A DNA stretch of 64,000 nt from Alloyangia pacifica (GCF_003111685.1 NZ_CP022189.1:1380001-1444000), one strand, 5' to 3'. Positions 37,849-47,153 are shown, counted from the first letter of the stretch. Notes: generated from the sequence alone by a model not told the origin. Numbers and translations: made by a program.

Positions 37849-38853
37849 GTGACGACCCCTGAGAAATCGACCCTTCACGCGGCTGCCCGCTTGAGCGTGG
37901 CCCCGATGATGGACTGGACTGATCGGCACTGCCGTTACCTGCACCGCATCCTCTCGGGGCAAACGCTGCTCTATACAGAGATGGTCACCTCGCCGGCGCT
38001 GGTGCGTGGTGGCGCGCTGCACCTGCTCAAGTTCGACCCCTCCGAGCACCCGGTGGCGCTTCAGCTCGGGGGCTCGGATCCGGTCGAGCTGGCGCAGGCG
38101 GCAAAGCTGGGGGCCGAGGCGGGGTATGACGAGATCAACCTCAATTGCGGCTGCCCCTCGGACCGGGTGCAATCGGGCACCTTCGGGGCGGTGCTGATGA
38201 AGCACCCCGAACTGGTGGCCGACTGCGTCGCCGCGATGCGCGCCGCCGTTGACGTCGAGGTGACAGTGAAATGCCGCATCGGTGTCGACGAGCAGGAGCC
38301 GCGCGAGGTTGTGCCGGACTTTCTCGAGAAGATCGCCGCGGCAGGTTGCGAGAGGGTGACCATCCACGCCCGCAAGGCCTGGCTGCAGGGACTGAGCCCC
38401 AAGGAGAACCGCGATGTCCCGCCGCTCGACTACGAGCTCGTGCACGCGATGAAGGCGGCCTTCCCTCAGTTGCACCTGTCGATCAACGGCGGCGTGCAGA
38501 GCCTCGACGAGGCCGAGGCGCATCTGGCGCGTGGGCTCGATGGGGTGATGATCGGCCGCTCGGGCTACCATACCCCCTGGGACGTGCTGGCGGAGGCGGA
38601 CGCGCGGATCTACGGCAGCGCGCGCGAGACCGTCTCGCCCGACGCGGCTGTCGCCGCGATGGTGCCCTACATCGAGCGTCACATTGCCGATGGCGGGCGG
38701 CTACATCAGGTCACGCGCCACATGCTCGGGCTTTTCGCAGGTCGCCCGGGGGCGCGCAAATGGCGGCAGGTGCTGTCGGAGAAAGCCTCGCGCGAGGGCG
38801 CTGGCACCGAGGTGCTGGACGAGGCGCTGGGGCGGATGCGCGAGGCGGCCTGA
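37849..38853 (+). CDS. dusA: tRNA-dihydrouridine(20/20a) synthase
   Basis: A 334-residue FMN enzyme that reduces uridines 20 and 20a in the tRNA D-loop. The N-terminal SVAPMMDWTDRHCRY, the catalytic Cys102 in NCGCPSDRVQSGTFG, and the HARKAWLQGLSPKENR segment are typical of DusA rather than DusB or DusC. The GTG at 37849 has GGAGG seven bases upstream and gives the normal family length. It stands alone, convergent with the DUF1289 gene. Confidence 0.94.
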   Translation: MTTPEKSTLHAAARLSVAPMMDWTDRHCRYLHRILSGQTLLYTEMVTSPALVRGGALHLLKFDPSEHPVALQLGGSDPVELAQAAKLGAEAGYDEINLNCGCPSDRVQSGTFGAVLMKHPELVADCVAAMRAAVDVEVTVKCRIGVDEQEPREVVPDFLEKIAAAGCERVTIHARKAWLQGLSPKENRDVPPLDYELVHAMKAAFPQLHLSINGGVQSLDEAEAHLARGLDGVMIGRSGYHTPWDVLAEADARIYGSARETVSPDAAVAAMVPYIERHIADGGRLHQVTRHMLGLFAGRPGARKWRQVLSEKASREGAGTEVLDEALGRMREAA

Positions 38854-38859
38854 GCCGCC

Positions 38860-39078
38860 TCAGCTTTCGCGTTTGAGCCGACCCGCCCGGCCGCCGCGGC
38901 GCTGGCGGAGCAGCGCCTTGCGCTCAGGCAGCTCCTGCATGATGGCGCGGCGCTCTTCCGGGGTGTAGCCCGCCCAGCCGGCGATCTCGTCCAGCGTGCG
39001 CAGGCAGCCGGTGCAGAGCCCGCTCTCGCGGTGCACCACGCAGATGTTCACGCAGGGCGTTTCGACAGGCCCGCCCAT
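38860..39078 (-). CDS. DUF1289 small cysteine-rich protein
   Basis: A 72-residue protein with the DUF1289 pattern: PCVNICVVHRESGLCTGC gives four cysteines likely to hold a metal or Fe-S cluster, then the TLDEIAGWAGYTPEERRAI helix and a basic tail. The family is widespread in proteobacteria without known function. Its ATG shares one base with the ruvX stop (TGATG), so it is translated as the second gene of that operon. Confidence 0.9.
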   Translation of the reverse strand: MGGPVETPCVNICVVHRESGLCTGCLRTLDEIAGWAGYTPEERRAIMQELPERKALLRQRRGGRAGRLKRES

Positions 39079-39551
39079 CAGCCGGTCCGCAGGTGCCGAA
39101 GCCGGTCGAGCGCGCCCTGAAGGATGAAGCTCGCGGCCACGTGGTCGATCAGCTCGGCGCGCTTCTTGCGCGAGGTGTCGGCCTCGAGCAGCGCCCGCTC
39201 GGCAGCGACGGTGGAAAGCCGCTCGTCCCAGAAGCCGATCGGCCCGTCCCAGAGGTTCGACAGGTTGCGCGCGAAGGCGCGGGTGGATTGTGCACGGGGC
39301 CCCTCGGAGCCGTCCATGTTGCGCGGCAGCCCGAGGATGATCCCGCCGATCTCGCGGCTCGTGACGATCTTCAGCAGCGCCATGGCATCGAGGGTGAACT
39401 TCTTGCGCTTGATCGTCTCGGTCGGCGTTGCCACCGAGAGCAGCCGGTCCGAGAGCGCCACGCCGATGGTCTTGGTGCCGAGGTCGAGCCCTGCGATGGC
39501 CTGCATCGGCGGCAGGGCGGCGGCGAAGTCGGAGATGTCTTCGTGGATCAT
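39078..39551 (-). CDS. ruvX: RuvX/YqgF family nuclease
   Basis: A 157-residue RNase H-like protein of the YqgF family, linked to 5' processing of pre-16S rRNA and named as a putative Holliday junction resolvase. The first acidic active-site residue is in [13 protein letters not shown], the central [17 protein letters not shown] motif and the [14 protein letters not shown] segment are intact, and the last Asp lies in [12 protein letters not shown]. Length is slightly above average because of a 17-residue N-terminal extension. Overlaps the DUF1289 gene by one base. Confidence 0.93.
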   Translation of the reverse strand: MIHEDISDFAAALPPMQAIAGLDLGTKTIGVALSDRLLSVATPTETIKRKKFTLDAMALLKIVTSREIGGIILGLPRNMDGSEGPRAQSTRAFARNLSNLWDGPIGFWDERLSTVAAERALLEADTSRKKRAELIDHVAASFILQGALDRLRHLRTG

Positions 39552-39653
39552 CGGCGAGGTCCTCTGGGGTGCTGCGCTGTCCCTACCTCAGGCGTGGGTC
39601 CGAGGGAAGGGAGCGCCCCGGGACATTACCCCCTGGAAGGAAGGGCGGGCGCG

Positions 39654-40928
39654 TCACTCGGTGGCAAGACCGGCGCGGGCGGCGCCGGCGCGGACGGTGT
39701 CGAGGGCCTCGGGGCGGGTGGCAAAGACCTGCTGGGCCTCGGTCCAGATAGCGGCGGCGCGGTCGGTCTGGCCGAGCACGCCGAGCGCGGTCAGCAGCCG
39801 GGCCCATTCCTCGGGGCTTCCGCCCTGACTGGCGAGGCGCTCGGAGAGCGAGTCGACCATACCCTCGATCATCGCCTGGCGGTCGGCCTCGGACATTTCG
39901 GAGGCGGCCTGCATGTCCCCGGCGCTGGGGCCGGGCAGGGCGGGGGGGGTCTCTCCCCGGAGCGCCGCGCTGGCGACATCGGGCAAAGCGTAGTCATTGA
40001 TCCCGGCGCGGAGCGCCAGCTCGGAGATCTGTGCGGCAATTGCGGGCACCCAGGGTGCGTCGGGCGGGCTGTCCCGCAGCAGCGTGTCCCAGATGCGGAA
40101 GGCGCTGTCCGGGCGCCCGGTCTGGGCCATCATCAGACCGCCGTAGTAGCGCGCGACGCCGTTGTGCGGATCGCGCTGCATCACCTCGTCGAGCACGGTC
40201 TCGGCCTCGGGCGAAACGTAACCACCGGCGGCCAGCACGAGCATGTCGGCCAAATCGGCGTAATCCGAGGCGCTGGCCTCTTCGCCGCGCAGCTCGATCA
40301 CCCTGCGCTGCGCCGCATGGGCCGCCGGGTAATTGCCGAGCGCCGCCTCGGAGCGCGCGAGCAGCGCCTGACCCTGCAGATCGTCCGGCCGCGCGGCGAC
40401 GGCCTCGCGCAGGCGGGTGACAAGCTGAGCGTATTCCTCGGGGGCGTCCTCGAGCGGCGGGCTGGCCGCGGACGCCTCGGCCTCGGCCTGAGAGGGGCGG
40501 CTGGCGCGCAGCTCTTCGGCGGCCTCGATGCGGGTGCCGAGCGACAGATCGCCGTAGCCCGGTGCGCCGAGCTGCAGGTAAAGCGCGTAGCTGCCGCCGA
40601 GCAGCGCGAGCAGCACGAGGCCGGCGGCGATGCGGCGCGGGCCGGAGCGGGCGATCCCGGTGCCACGGCCGCCAGGGGCGGGCTGATGCGCGCGGCTGTC
40701 GGCGGCCAGGATGCGGCGCGAGACCTCGGTGCGCAGCCGCTCGGCCTCGGCCTCGCCGATGGTGCCGCGGGCGCAGTCGCGGTCGATCTCGGAGAGCTGG
40801 TCGCGGTAGACCTTGAGGTCGAACGCCTCGGCCCCGGCGATCTCGGCCTGGCCGCGCAGCAGCGCCAGCAACAATGGTGCCGAGACAGCCAGAACCGCCA
40901 GCGCGGTCACGATCCAGAATGTGGTCAT
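39654..40928 (-). CDS. ccmI: Cytochrome c maturation protein CcmI
   Basis: A 424-residue apocytochrome chaperone of the system I cytochrome c assembly pathway. It has an N-terminal membrane segment (WIVTALAVLAVSAPLLLALL), the conserved VYRDQLSEIDRDCARGTI loop typical of CcmI, a second membrane segment (AAGLVLLALLGGSYALYLQ), and a periplasmic TPR-rich region with repeats such as QGQALLARSEAALGNYPAAHAA. GGGAG precedes the ATG at 40928. The rest of the ccm genes are not nearby, as is usual in Rhodobacter. It diverges from soxB. Confidence 0.9.
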   Translation of the reverse strand: MTTFWIVTALAVLAVSAPLLLALLRGQAEIAGAEAFDLKVYRDQLSEIDRDCARGTIGEAEAERLRTEVSRRILAADSRAHQPAPGGRGTGIARSGPRRIAAGLVLLALLGGSYALYLQLGAPGYGDLSLGTRIEAAEELRASRPSQAEAEASAASPPLEDAPEEYAQLVTRLREAVAARPDDLQGQALLARSEAALGNYPAAHAAQRRVIELRGEEASASDYADLADMLVLAAGGYVSPEAETVLDEVMQRDPHNGVARYYGGLMMAQTGRPDSAFRIWDTLLRDSPPDAPWVPAIAAQISELALRAGINDYALPDVASAALRGETPPALPGPSAGDMQAASEMSEADRQAMIEGMVDSLSERLASQGGSPEEWARLLTALGVLGQTDRAAAIWTEAQQVFATRPEALDTVRAGAARAGLATE

Positions 40929-41036
40929 TAAAACTCTCCCCTTCTTGCCATTGTGTAGCCGCGCGGCGCGCGGGAAAAAAGAGGCAAGGGGCGCGGCATT
41001 TGGGCCGCTCTCGGGGCTGTGACTCCTGGCCTGGGG

Positions 41037-41141
41037 GAAACGGATGCGCCGGGGCGCGTCCGTTTCCTGCCGATCGGGCAGGGTGTTGGCGCCCGGGAGG
41101 TTGCAGATGGCTTCGGCTCGTGCAGGTATCGGGTAACCCGA
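41037..41141 (+). promoter_or_regulatory. Structured leader/operator region upstream of soxB
   Basis: The ccmI-soxB intergenic region contains three inverted repeats. GAAACGGA (41037-41044) pairs with TCCGTTTC (41059-41066) and the stem continues with GCGCC/GGCGC. It is followed directly by CCTGCC/GGCAGG (41066-41071 and 41077-41082). A compact palindrome TCGGGT-A-ACCCGA lies at 41129-41141, 28 bases before the soxB ATG. They may fold in the soxB 5' leader or act as operators. I could not match them to a known riboswitch. Confidence 0.5.
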
Positions 41142-41169
41142 AGGGACAACAGGGGCGGATTCGACGACC

Positions 41170-42414
41170 ATGAAACGCTATTCGGTTTTTGCAATCGCTC
41201 GCGAGGCCATGCGATACCACACCGGCTGGGGTCGCGCCTGGCGCAAGCCGGACCCCAAGCGGCGCTACCAGGTGGTGATCGTCGGGGCGGGTGGCCACGG
41301 GCTCGCCACCGCCTACTACCTCGGCAAGAATTTCGGCATCACCGATGTGGCCATCCTCGAGAAGGGCTGGCTCGGCGGCGGCAACACCGGGCGCAACACA
41401 ACGATCATCCGCTCGAACTACCTGCAGGATCCCTCGGCCGCGATCTACGAGAAGGCGCGCGCGCTCTACGAGGGGCTGAGCCAGGAGCTCAACTACAACG
41501 TCATGTTCAGCCCGCGCGGCGTGATGATGCTGGCGCAGACCGAGCACGAGCTGCGCGGCTATCAGCGCACGGTGCACGCCAACCGGCTGCAGGGGATCGA
41601 GACCGAGATGATCGGCCCGCGCGAGGTCAAGCGGCTCTGCCCGATCATGAACGTCGACGGGCCGCGCTACCCGGTGCTGGGCGCGCTGTGGCAGGCGCGC
41701 GGCGGCACCGCGCGGCACGACGCCGTGGCCTGGGGATATGCGCGGGCCTGCTCGGACATGGGCATGGACATCGTGCAGAACTGCGAGGTCACCGCGGTGC
41801 GCTCCGAGGGCGGCAAGGTGCAGGGGGTGACCACCACCAAGGGCGAGATAGACTGCGACAAGCTCGGTATCGTGGTGGCGGGGCACTCGGGTGTCATGGC
41901 CGAGAAGGCCGGCTTTCGACTGCCCATCGAGTCGGTGGCGCTGCAGGCTCTGGTCAGCGAGCCGATCAAGCCCTGCATGGACGTGGTGGTCATGGCCAAT
42001 ACCGTGCATGGCTACATGAGCCAGTCCGACAAGGGCGAGATGGTGATCGGCGGCGGCACCGACGGCTTCGTCAACTACACCCAGCGCGGCTCCTTCCAGC
42101 ACATCGAGGAGACCGTGCGGGCGCTGACCGAGACCTTCCCGATGATCAGCCGCCTCAAGATGCTGCGGCAATGGGGCGGCATTGTCGATGTGACCGGCGA
42201 CCGCTCGCCGATCCTGTCGAAGACGCCGCTCGAGAACTGCTATCTCAACTGCGGCTGGGGCACCGGTGGGTTCAAGGCGATCCCCGGCTCGGGCTGGGGC
42301 TTCGCCGAGTTGATGGCCAAGGGATATTCACCACTGACCTCCGAGTTCGGCCTCGAGCGCTTCCGCGAGGGGCGGTTCATCGACGAGAGCGTCGCGGCCG
42401 GGGTGGCGCATTGA
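41170..42414 (+). CDS. soxB: Sarcosine oxidase subunit beta
   Basis: A 414-residue flavoprotein subunit of heterotetrameric sarcosine oxidase, which oxidises sarcosine to glycine and transfers the methyl to tetrahydrofolate. The FAD-binding fold starts at VVIVGAGGHGLATAYYL (residues 35-51) and the stretch GGTARHDAVAW carries His183, the expected covalent FMN attachment site. The C-terminal GWGTGGFKAIPGSG segment is typical. In most relatives soxB is followed directly by soxD, soxA and soxG; here about 1.3 kb with two other genes intervenes. Confidence 0.95.
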   Translation: MKRYSVFAIAREAMRYHTGWGRAWRKPDPKRRYQVVIVGAGGHGLATAYYLGKNFGITDVAILEKGWLGGGNTGRNTTIIRSNYLQDPSAAIYEKARALYEGLSQELNYNVMFSPRGVMMLAQTEHELRGYQRTVHANRLQGIETEMIGPREVKRLCPIMNVDGPRYPVLGALWQARGGTARHDAVAWGYARACSDMGMDIVQNCEVTAVRSEGGKVQGVTTTKGEIDCDKLGIVVAGHSGVMAEKAGFRLPIESVALQALVSEPIKPCMDVVVMANTVHGYMSQSDKGEMVIGGGTDGFVNYTQRGSFQHIEETVRALTETFPMISRLKMLRQWGGIVDVTGDRSPILSKTPLENCYLNCGWGTGGFKAIPGSGWGFAELMAKGYSPLTSEFGLERFREGRFIDESVAAGVAH

Positions 42415-42446
42415 GCGCCCGCGCGAGGGCCGCTGCCGCGCCGGGC

Positions 42447-42872
42447 TCAGTGCCCGGGCGTGCTGCGCGGCAAGGTGACCGGCAGCGGGCCGGCGAGCTC
42501 CATGAGGCCGGCGTGTCCGCCCTGTGCGCCGTGCCCGTCGTTGCAGGGCGGGCGCCAGCTCTGGATGAACTCCTGCGCCACGGCCTGTCGATCCTCGGGC
42601 CGCGACAGGGCCACCGCGCCGATGGCGTCAAAGCCCAGCTCGTCGGCCCGCGCCCAGGGCCCGCCTGGAAGCTTGTCCCGCGCAAGCCGCGCACCGAGCG
42701 CACAGGTCTCGCCGACATAGAGGATCTGCGCCTGCACGGCGCGCCCCTCGGGCAGCCGCAAAAGCATGTAGACCGCGCCTTCCTCCGCCAGCTCGGTGTC
42801 GCGGGTGAACAGCTCCACCGGGTAACGCCGTCCGCGATGGCTGGTCAGGGTCGTTGTCAGAAGTCTGCTCAT
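42447..42872 (-). CDS. GIY-YIG-like small protein
   Basis: A 141-residue protein on the strand opposite to the sox genes. GAVYMLLRLPEG followed by ILYVGETCALGARLA resembles the GIY-YIG nuclease half-site (Val-Tyr, then Tyr-Val-Gly-x-Thr). Later family residues are not evident, so activity is doubtful. GAGG precedes the ATG at 42872. It sits between soxB and soxD and is convergent with soxB across 32 bases. Confidence 0.6.
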   Translation of the reverse strand: MSRLLTTTLTSHRGRRYPVELFTRDTELAEEGAVYMLLRLPEGRAVQAQILYVGETCALGARLARDKLPGGPWARADELGFDAIGAVALSRPEDRQAVAQEFIQSWRPPCNDGHGAQGGHAGLMELAGPLPVTLPRSTPGH

Positions 42873-43168
42873 GGGGCCTCGTCTTGCTCGGGGGTCGTCT
42901 TGTTGCTTTCGGGAACCGCGCGCCACGCAGGGCAGGGGTATCTCCGCTGTTTTCCGACGATAGGGTCGTTCCGGCTACAAACAGGGATCGGCGACCACCG
43001 GGCGGTGAATACCTCGTGTAAAGCGGCGCCACGCCGGGAATTGAGGCGGGCCGCAGGGGCCTCTGCCTCATCGATAGGCGGAAAACTGAGCATGCCTCGG
43101 GGGCGCGGGAACGGGCCGCGCGGCATGGACGTTCCACTTCCAGTCACGAAATGCACTGGAGAAGAGCC

Positions 43169-43564
43169 ATGTCCGACTACACCACAGATACGCGCAATAC
43201 CCGCACGCCCCGCCCCGAGCCGCGCCCGGTGCACGACCACACCACAACGACCACGACGACCACGACCAAGAGCGGCGCAGGCGCCGGGATGGCCTTCATC
43301 CTCGGCATCGTCGTTGTTGTGCTGGCGGTGCTCGCCTGGGCCATGTTCGGGGGCGATGACGCCGCGACCACGACCGCACCCGCCGATGACGTCAACGTCA
43401 CGATCGAGGACGGTACCGCGTCTTCCGGCACCGCAGCTCCCGTCGAGACTGCCCCGGCAGAGCAGGCTGCACCCGTCGAGACCGCTCCGGAAGCCGCACC
43501 CGAGGCTGCTCCCGAGGCCGCTCCGGCCACGGACGGCGCTGCCGAACAGACCGGCGGCAACTGA
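43169..43564 (+). CDS. Small membrane-anchored low-complexity protein
   Basis: A 131-residue protein with a basic, Thr-rich N-terminus (HDHTTTTTTTTTKSGAGA), one membrane segment (MAFILGIVVVVLAVLAWAMF) and an acidic Ala/Pro/Glu/Thr-rich tail containing repeated PEAA units (EAAPEAAPEAAP). No family is recognised. GGAGA precedes the ATG at 43169. Its own terminator follows. The roughly 300 bases upstream (42873-43168) hold no gene I can support and probably the promoter. Confidence 0.6.
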   Translation: MSDYTTDTRNTRTPRPEPRPVHDHTTTTTTTTTKSGAGAGMAFILGIVVVVLAVLAWAMFGGDDAATTTAPADDVNVTIEDGTASSGTAAPVETAPAEQAAPVETAPEAAPEAAPEAAPATDGAAEQTGGN

Positions 43565-43606
43565 TCCGCGCCGCGCCCCTCGGGGCGTGACGCCGCACAC
43601 GTTTGG

Positions 43607-43642
43607 AAGGCCCGGCCCCGTTTTCGCGGCCGGGCCTTTTGC
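43607..43642 (+). terminator. Terminator before soxD
   Basis: AAGGCCCGGCC (43607-43617) pairs with GGCCGGGCCTT (43628-43638), an 11-bp stem, followed by TT and GCG. It ends the small membrane-protein transcript 67 bases before the soxD start, implying either a separate soxDAG promoter in that short gap or read-through. Confidence 0.8.
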
Positions 43643-43708
43643 GTGTCCGCGTCTCGCGGCACAAGGTCTCGCCACCACACCCTGTCGAAATCGAAATGGA
43701 GAGGCCGC

Positions 43709-44032
43709 ATGCTGATGCTCACCTGTCCCTGTTGCGGCCTCGAGGCCGCGGAGATCGAGCTTGCCCCGGGCGGCGAAGCGCATCTGAAGCGTTTCGGCCC
43801 GGGCAGCAGCGATGCGGAACTGGAGGGGTACCTGTTCGCCCGCCACGCGGCGAAGGGGCCGGTGCTGGAACGCTGGCGCCACGCCTATGGCTGCGGCAAG
43901 TGGTTCCTCGCGGCGCGCGACAGCGTGACCATGGAGGTCTACGGCACCTATGCTGCGCGGCTCCCCGAGCCGCCCGAGGAGGTGCTCGCCCGGATCCGCG
44001 CCCGCCACCCCGGCTGGCAGCTGCCCGCATGA
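43709..44032 (+). CDS. soxD: Sarcosine oxidase subunit delta
   Basis: The 107-residue zinc-binding subunit of heterotetrameric sarcosine oxidase. Zinc ligands lie in LTCPCCG near the N-terminus and in HAYGCGKWF; FLAARDSVTMEVYGTY is characteristic of the family. GGAGAGG precedes the ATG at 43709. It leads directly to soxA 82 bases downstream. Confidence 0.94.
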   Translation: MLMLTCPCCGLEAAEIELAPGGEAHLKRFGPGSSDAELEGYLFARHAAKGPVLERWRHAYGCGKWFLAARDSVTMEVYGTYAARLPEPPEEVLARIRARHPGWQLPA

Positions 44033-44114
44033 GCCTTCTTCTCTTTCAAAATACGCCCGCGCCCTCCCTCTCAAAGGGATGTGACACTGGGCACACCCGC
44101 ACGAGGTCCAGCAG

Positions 44115-47100
44115 ATGAGCACCCGTCTGGCCAAGGGCGGTCGTTTTCTCGACCGCTCCCGCAAGATCCGTTTCACCTTCGACGGCGTTGCGATGAGCGC
44201 CCATCCCGGCGACACGCTCGCCTCGGCGCTGATCGCCAATGACCACCTTCTGGTGGGGCGCAGCTTCAAGTACCACCGCCCGCGTGGGGTGATCGCCTCG
44301 GGCGCGGAGGAGCCGAACGCGCTCGTCGGGCTCGGCGCGGGACCACGCTTCGAGCCGAACCAGCGCGCGACCACCACCGAGCTCTTCGACGGGCTCACCG
44401 CTGAAAGCCAGAACCGGTGGCCGAGCCTCGAGCAGGACGTGGGCGCGGTGAACGCGGCCTTGTCGCGTTTTCTGCCGGCGGGCTTTTACTACAAGACCTT
44501 CCTTTGGCCGCGTGCCTTCTGGAAGCACCTCTACGAGCCTTTCATCCGCCGCGCGGCGGGGCTTGGCAAGGCGCCGCACCCGGAGAGCCGCGATTCCGAC
44601 AGCTACGAACATTTCCATGCCCATGTCGATGTGCTGGTGGTCGGCGGCGGGGTGGCCGGGCTGCTGGCGGCGAAAGTGGCGGCCGAGAGCGGCGCGCAGG
44701 TTCTGCTGATCGAGCAGTCTGCCCATTGGGGCGGGCGGGCGCCCGTGGATGGCGGCACGATCGACGGCATGACGCCCGAAGCCTGGATCGCGCAGACATT
44801 GGCGGAACTCGACGCGCTGCCGAACCTGCGCCGCGTTGTGCGCTGCATGGGCGCGGCGGTGCAGGACCACGGTTACGTGCTTGGCTACGAGCGGCTGACC
44901 GACCACGCGCCGGGCACCATCGGGCCGCGTCACCGGCTCTGGCGGATCCGGGCAAAGCAGATCATCGCCGCCACCGGTGCCATCGAGCGCCCGCTGAACT
45001 TTGCCGGCAACGACGTGCCGGGGGTGATGCTGGCCTCGGCGATGCGCGATTACGTGGTCAACTACGGCGTGACGCCCGGCCGGCGGGTCGTTCTGCTGAC
45101 CAACAACGACGATGGCTACCGCACGGCTCTGGTGCTCCACGAGGCGGGTGTCGAGGTGGTTCGCGTGCTCGATGCACGGCCCATGGGCGGCGGCAAGCTG
45201 ATGGAGCGGGTGCGCGAGATCGGCATCCGCGTCGATCCTGGGCGCGCCATCGCCAAGGTCAGCGGCGGCAAGCGGGTGCGAATGGTGCACAGCTGCCTTG
45301 CGGACGGGATGGGCAACGTGCTCGAGGACATCCCCTGCGACGCGGTGGCCATGTCGGGCGGCTGGTCGCCGGTGGTGCATCTTTGGTCTCATTGCGGCGG
45401 CAAGCTTCGCTGGGACGAGCCGGGGGCTTTCTTCCGTCCCGATCCCGAGCGCGCGGCGACGGGCGCCGATGGTCTGCCCATGGTCGTCGTGGCGGGCTCG
45501 GCCAATGGTGAGTTTGCCCTGAGGAGCGTGCTTGAAGATGCCGTAAAGGCGGGGAAAAACGTCGCTCTTAACGTTGGGTGTGAAGTTGGGAAAATAGGAG
45601 CACCGGTCGGAGAGTCGGAACCGGAGGCTGCGCTCCTGCCGCTCTGGATCGTGCCCGCAAAGGCGACGCCCGATCTGCGGATGAAGGCCTTCCTGGATTA
45701 CCAGAATGATGTGAAGGTTTCGGACCTCCAGCTTGCTGCCCGCGAGGGCTACGAAAGCGTTGAACACGCCAAGCGCTACACCACTCTCGGCATGGCAACA
45801 GATCAGGGTAAGCTTAGCAATATCAATGGTCTTGCGGTGCTTTCTGAGACATTGGGTGAGGCGATTCCCCAGGTCGGCACCACCACCTTCAGGCCGCCTT
45901 ACACGCCGATCTCCTTTGGCGCGATCACCGGCGAGGCGCGGGGCGAGCTGTTCCAGCCCCTGCGCCGCACACCGATGGATGCCTGGCACGACGCCAATGG
46001 TGCCCAATGGGAGCCCGTGGGCCATTGGCGCAGACCCTATTGCTATCGCCGTCCCGGCGAGACCACCGAGATGGCGGTGAACCGCGAGATCCTCGCCACC
46101 CGCCAGAGCCTTGGCCTGCTCGACGCCTCGACGCTGGGCAAGATCGTGGTGAAAGGGCCGGACGCAGGCAGGTTCCTCGACATGCTCTACACCAACATGA
46201 TGAGCACCTTGCCGATCGGAAAGTGCCGCTACGGGCTGATGTGCACTGAAAACGGCTTCCTGATGGATGACGGCGTCGTCGTGCGGCTCGCCGAGGACAC
46301 ATGGCTTTGCCACACCACCACGGGCGGGGCTGACCGGATCCATGCTCACATGGAAGATTGGCTGCAATGTGAATGGTTTGACTGGCGAGTTTACACCGCC
46401 AACGTGACCGAGCAATACGCGCAGGTCGCGGTGGTCGGCCCCGAGGCGCGCCGGCTTCTGGAAAAGCTCGGCGGGATGGATGTCTCGAAAGAAGCGCTGC
46501 CTTTCATGACCTTCGCCGAAGGCACGCTCGGCGGGTTTCCGGCGCGCGTCTACCGCATCTCCTTCTCGGGAGAGCTGAGCTACGAGGTAGCGGTGCCCGC
46601 CCATCTGGGCCGCGCCTTCTGGGGAAGGCTGCTCGAACTGGGCGCGGAATGGGATGTGACTCCCTATGGCACCGAGGCGCTTCACGTGATGCGGGCCGAG
46701 AAGGGCTTCATCATGATCGGCGACGAGACCGATGGCACGGTGATCCCGCAGGATCTGAACCTCGGGTGGGCACTTTCGAAGAAGAAGGACGACTTCCTCG
46801 GCAAGCGCGCGCAGGAGCGGGTGCACATGGCCGATCCGAAGCGCTGGAAGCTGGTCGGCCTCGAGACGCCCGACGGCGGCGTGCTGCCAACCGGCGCGCT
46901 CGCCCTCGCGCCGGGCAAGAACGCCAACGGTCAGCGCAATACGCAGGGGCGGGTGACCTCCTCCTACTTCTCGCCCACGCTGGGTCGGGGCATCGCCATG
47001 GCGCTGGTGCTCGACGGGCCGCAGCGGATGGGCGAGGAACTCACCTTCACCACCGACGACTACGACGCGGCCGACGAGGCGAAGACGACCTTGAAGGCCA

Positions 47101-47153
47101 CGATTGTCGATCCGGTCTTCTACGATCCCGAGGGGGCAAGAAACGATGCCTGA
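44115..47153 (+). CDS. soxA: Sarcosine oxidase subunit alpha
   Basis: A 1012-residue subunit with an N-terminal Fer2-like domain lacking cluster cysteines (FTFDGVAMSAHPGDTL, KYHRPRGV), an NAD-binding fold (VLVVGGGVAGLLAAKVAA), and a C-terminal aminomethyltransferase (GcvT-like) domain from about 610 on that passes the methyl to tetrahydrofolate (LLDASTLGKIVVKGPDA, SYEVAVPAHLG, GTEALHVMRAEKGFI). The ATG at 44115 follows a weak site. Parts near 45.54-45.60 and 45.78-45.85 kb fall to about 50 percent GC, against roughly two thirds around them, while the frame stays open. Confidence 0.95.
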   Translation: MSTRLAKGGRFLDRSRKIRFTFDGVAMSAHPGDTLASALIANDHLLVGRSFKYHRPRGVIASGAEEPNALVGLGAGPRFEPNQRATTTELFDGLTAESQNRWPSLEQDVGAVNAALSRFLPAGFYYKTFLWPRAFWKHLYEPFIRRAAGLGKAPHPESRDSDSYEHFHAHVDVLVVGGGVAGLLAAKVAAESGAQVLLIEQSAHWGGRAPVDGGTIDGMTPEAWIAQTLAELDALPNLRRVVRCMGAAVQDHGYVLGYERLTDHAPGTIGPRHRLWRIRAKQIIAATGAIERPLNFAGNDVPGVMLASAMRDYVVNYGVTPGRRVVLLTNNDDGYRTALVLHEAGVEVVRVLDARPMGGGKLMERVREIGIRVDPGRAIAKVSGGKRVRMVHSCLADGMGNVLEDIPCDAVAMSGGWSPVVHLWSHCGGKLRWDEPGAFFRPDPERAATGADGLPMVVVAGSANGEFALRSVLEDAVKAGKNVALNVGCEVGKIGAPVGESEPEAALLPLWIVPAKATPDLRMKAFLDYQNDVKVSDLQLAAREGYESVEHAKRYTTLGMATDQGKLSNINGLAVLSETLGEAIPQVGTTTFRPPYTPISFGAITGEARGELFQPLRRTPMDAWHDANGAQWEPVGHWRRPYCYRRPGETTEMAVNREILATRQSLGLLDASTLGKIVVKGPDAGRFLDMLYTNMMSTLPIGKCRYGLMCTENGFLMDDGVVVRLAEDTWLCHTTTGGADRIHAHMEDWLQCEWFDWRVYTANVTEQYAQVAVVGPEARRLLEKLGGMDVSKEALPFMTFAEGTLGGFPARVYRISFSGELSYEVAVPAHLGRAFWGRLLELGAEWDVTPYGTEALHVMRAEKGFIMIGDETDGTVIPQDLNLGWALSKKKDDFLGKRAQERVHMADPKRWKLVGLETPDGGVLPTGALALAPGKNANGQRNTQGRVTSSYFSPTLGRGIAMALVLDGPQRMGEELTFTTDDYDAADEAKTTLKATIVDPVFYDPEGARNDA

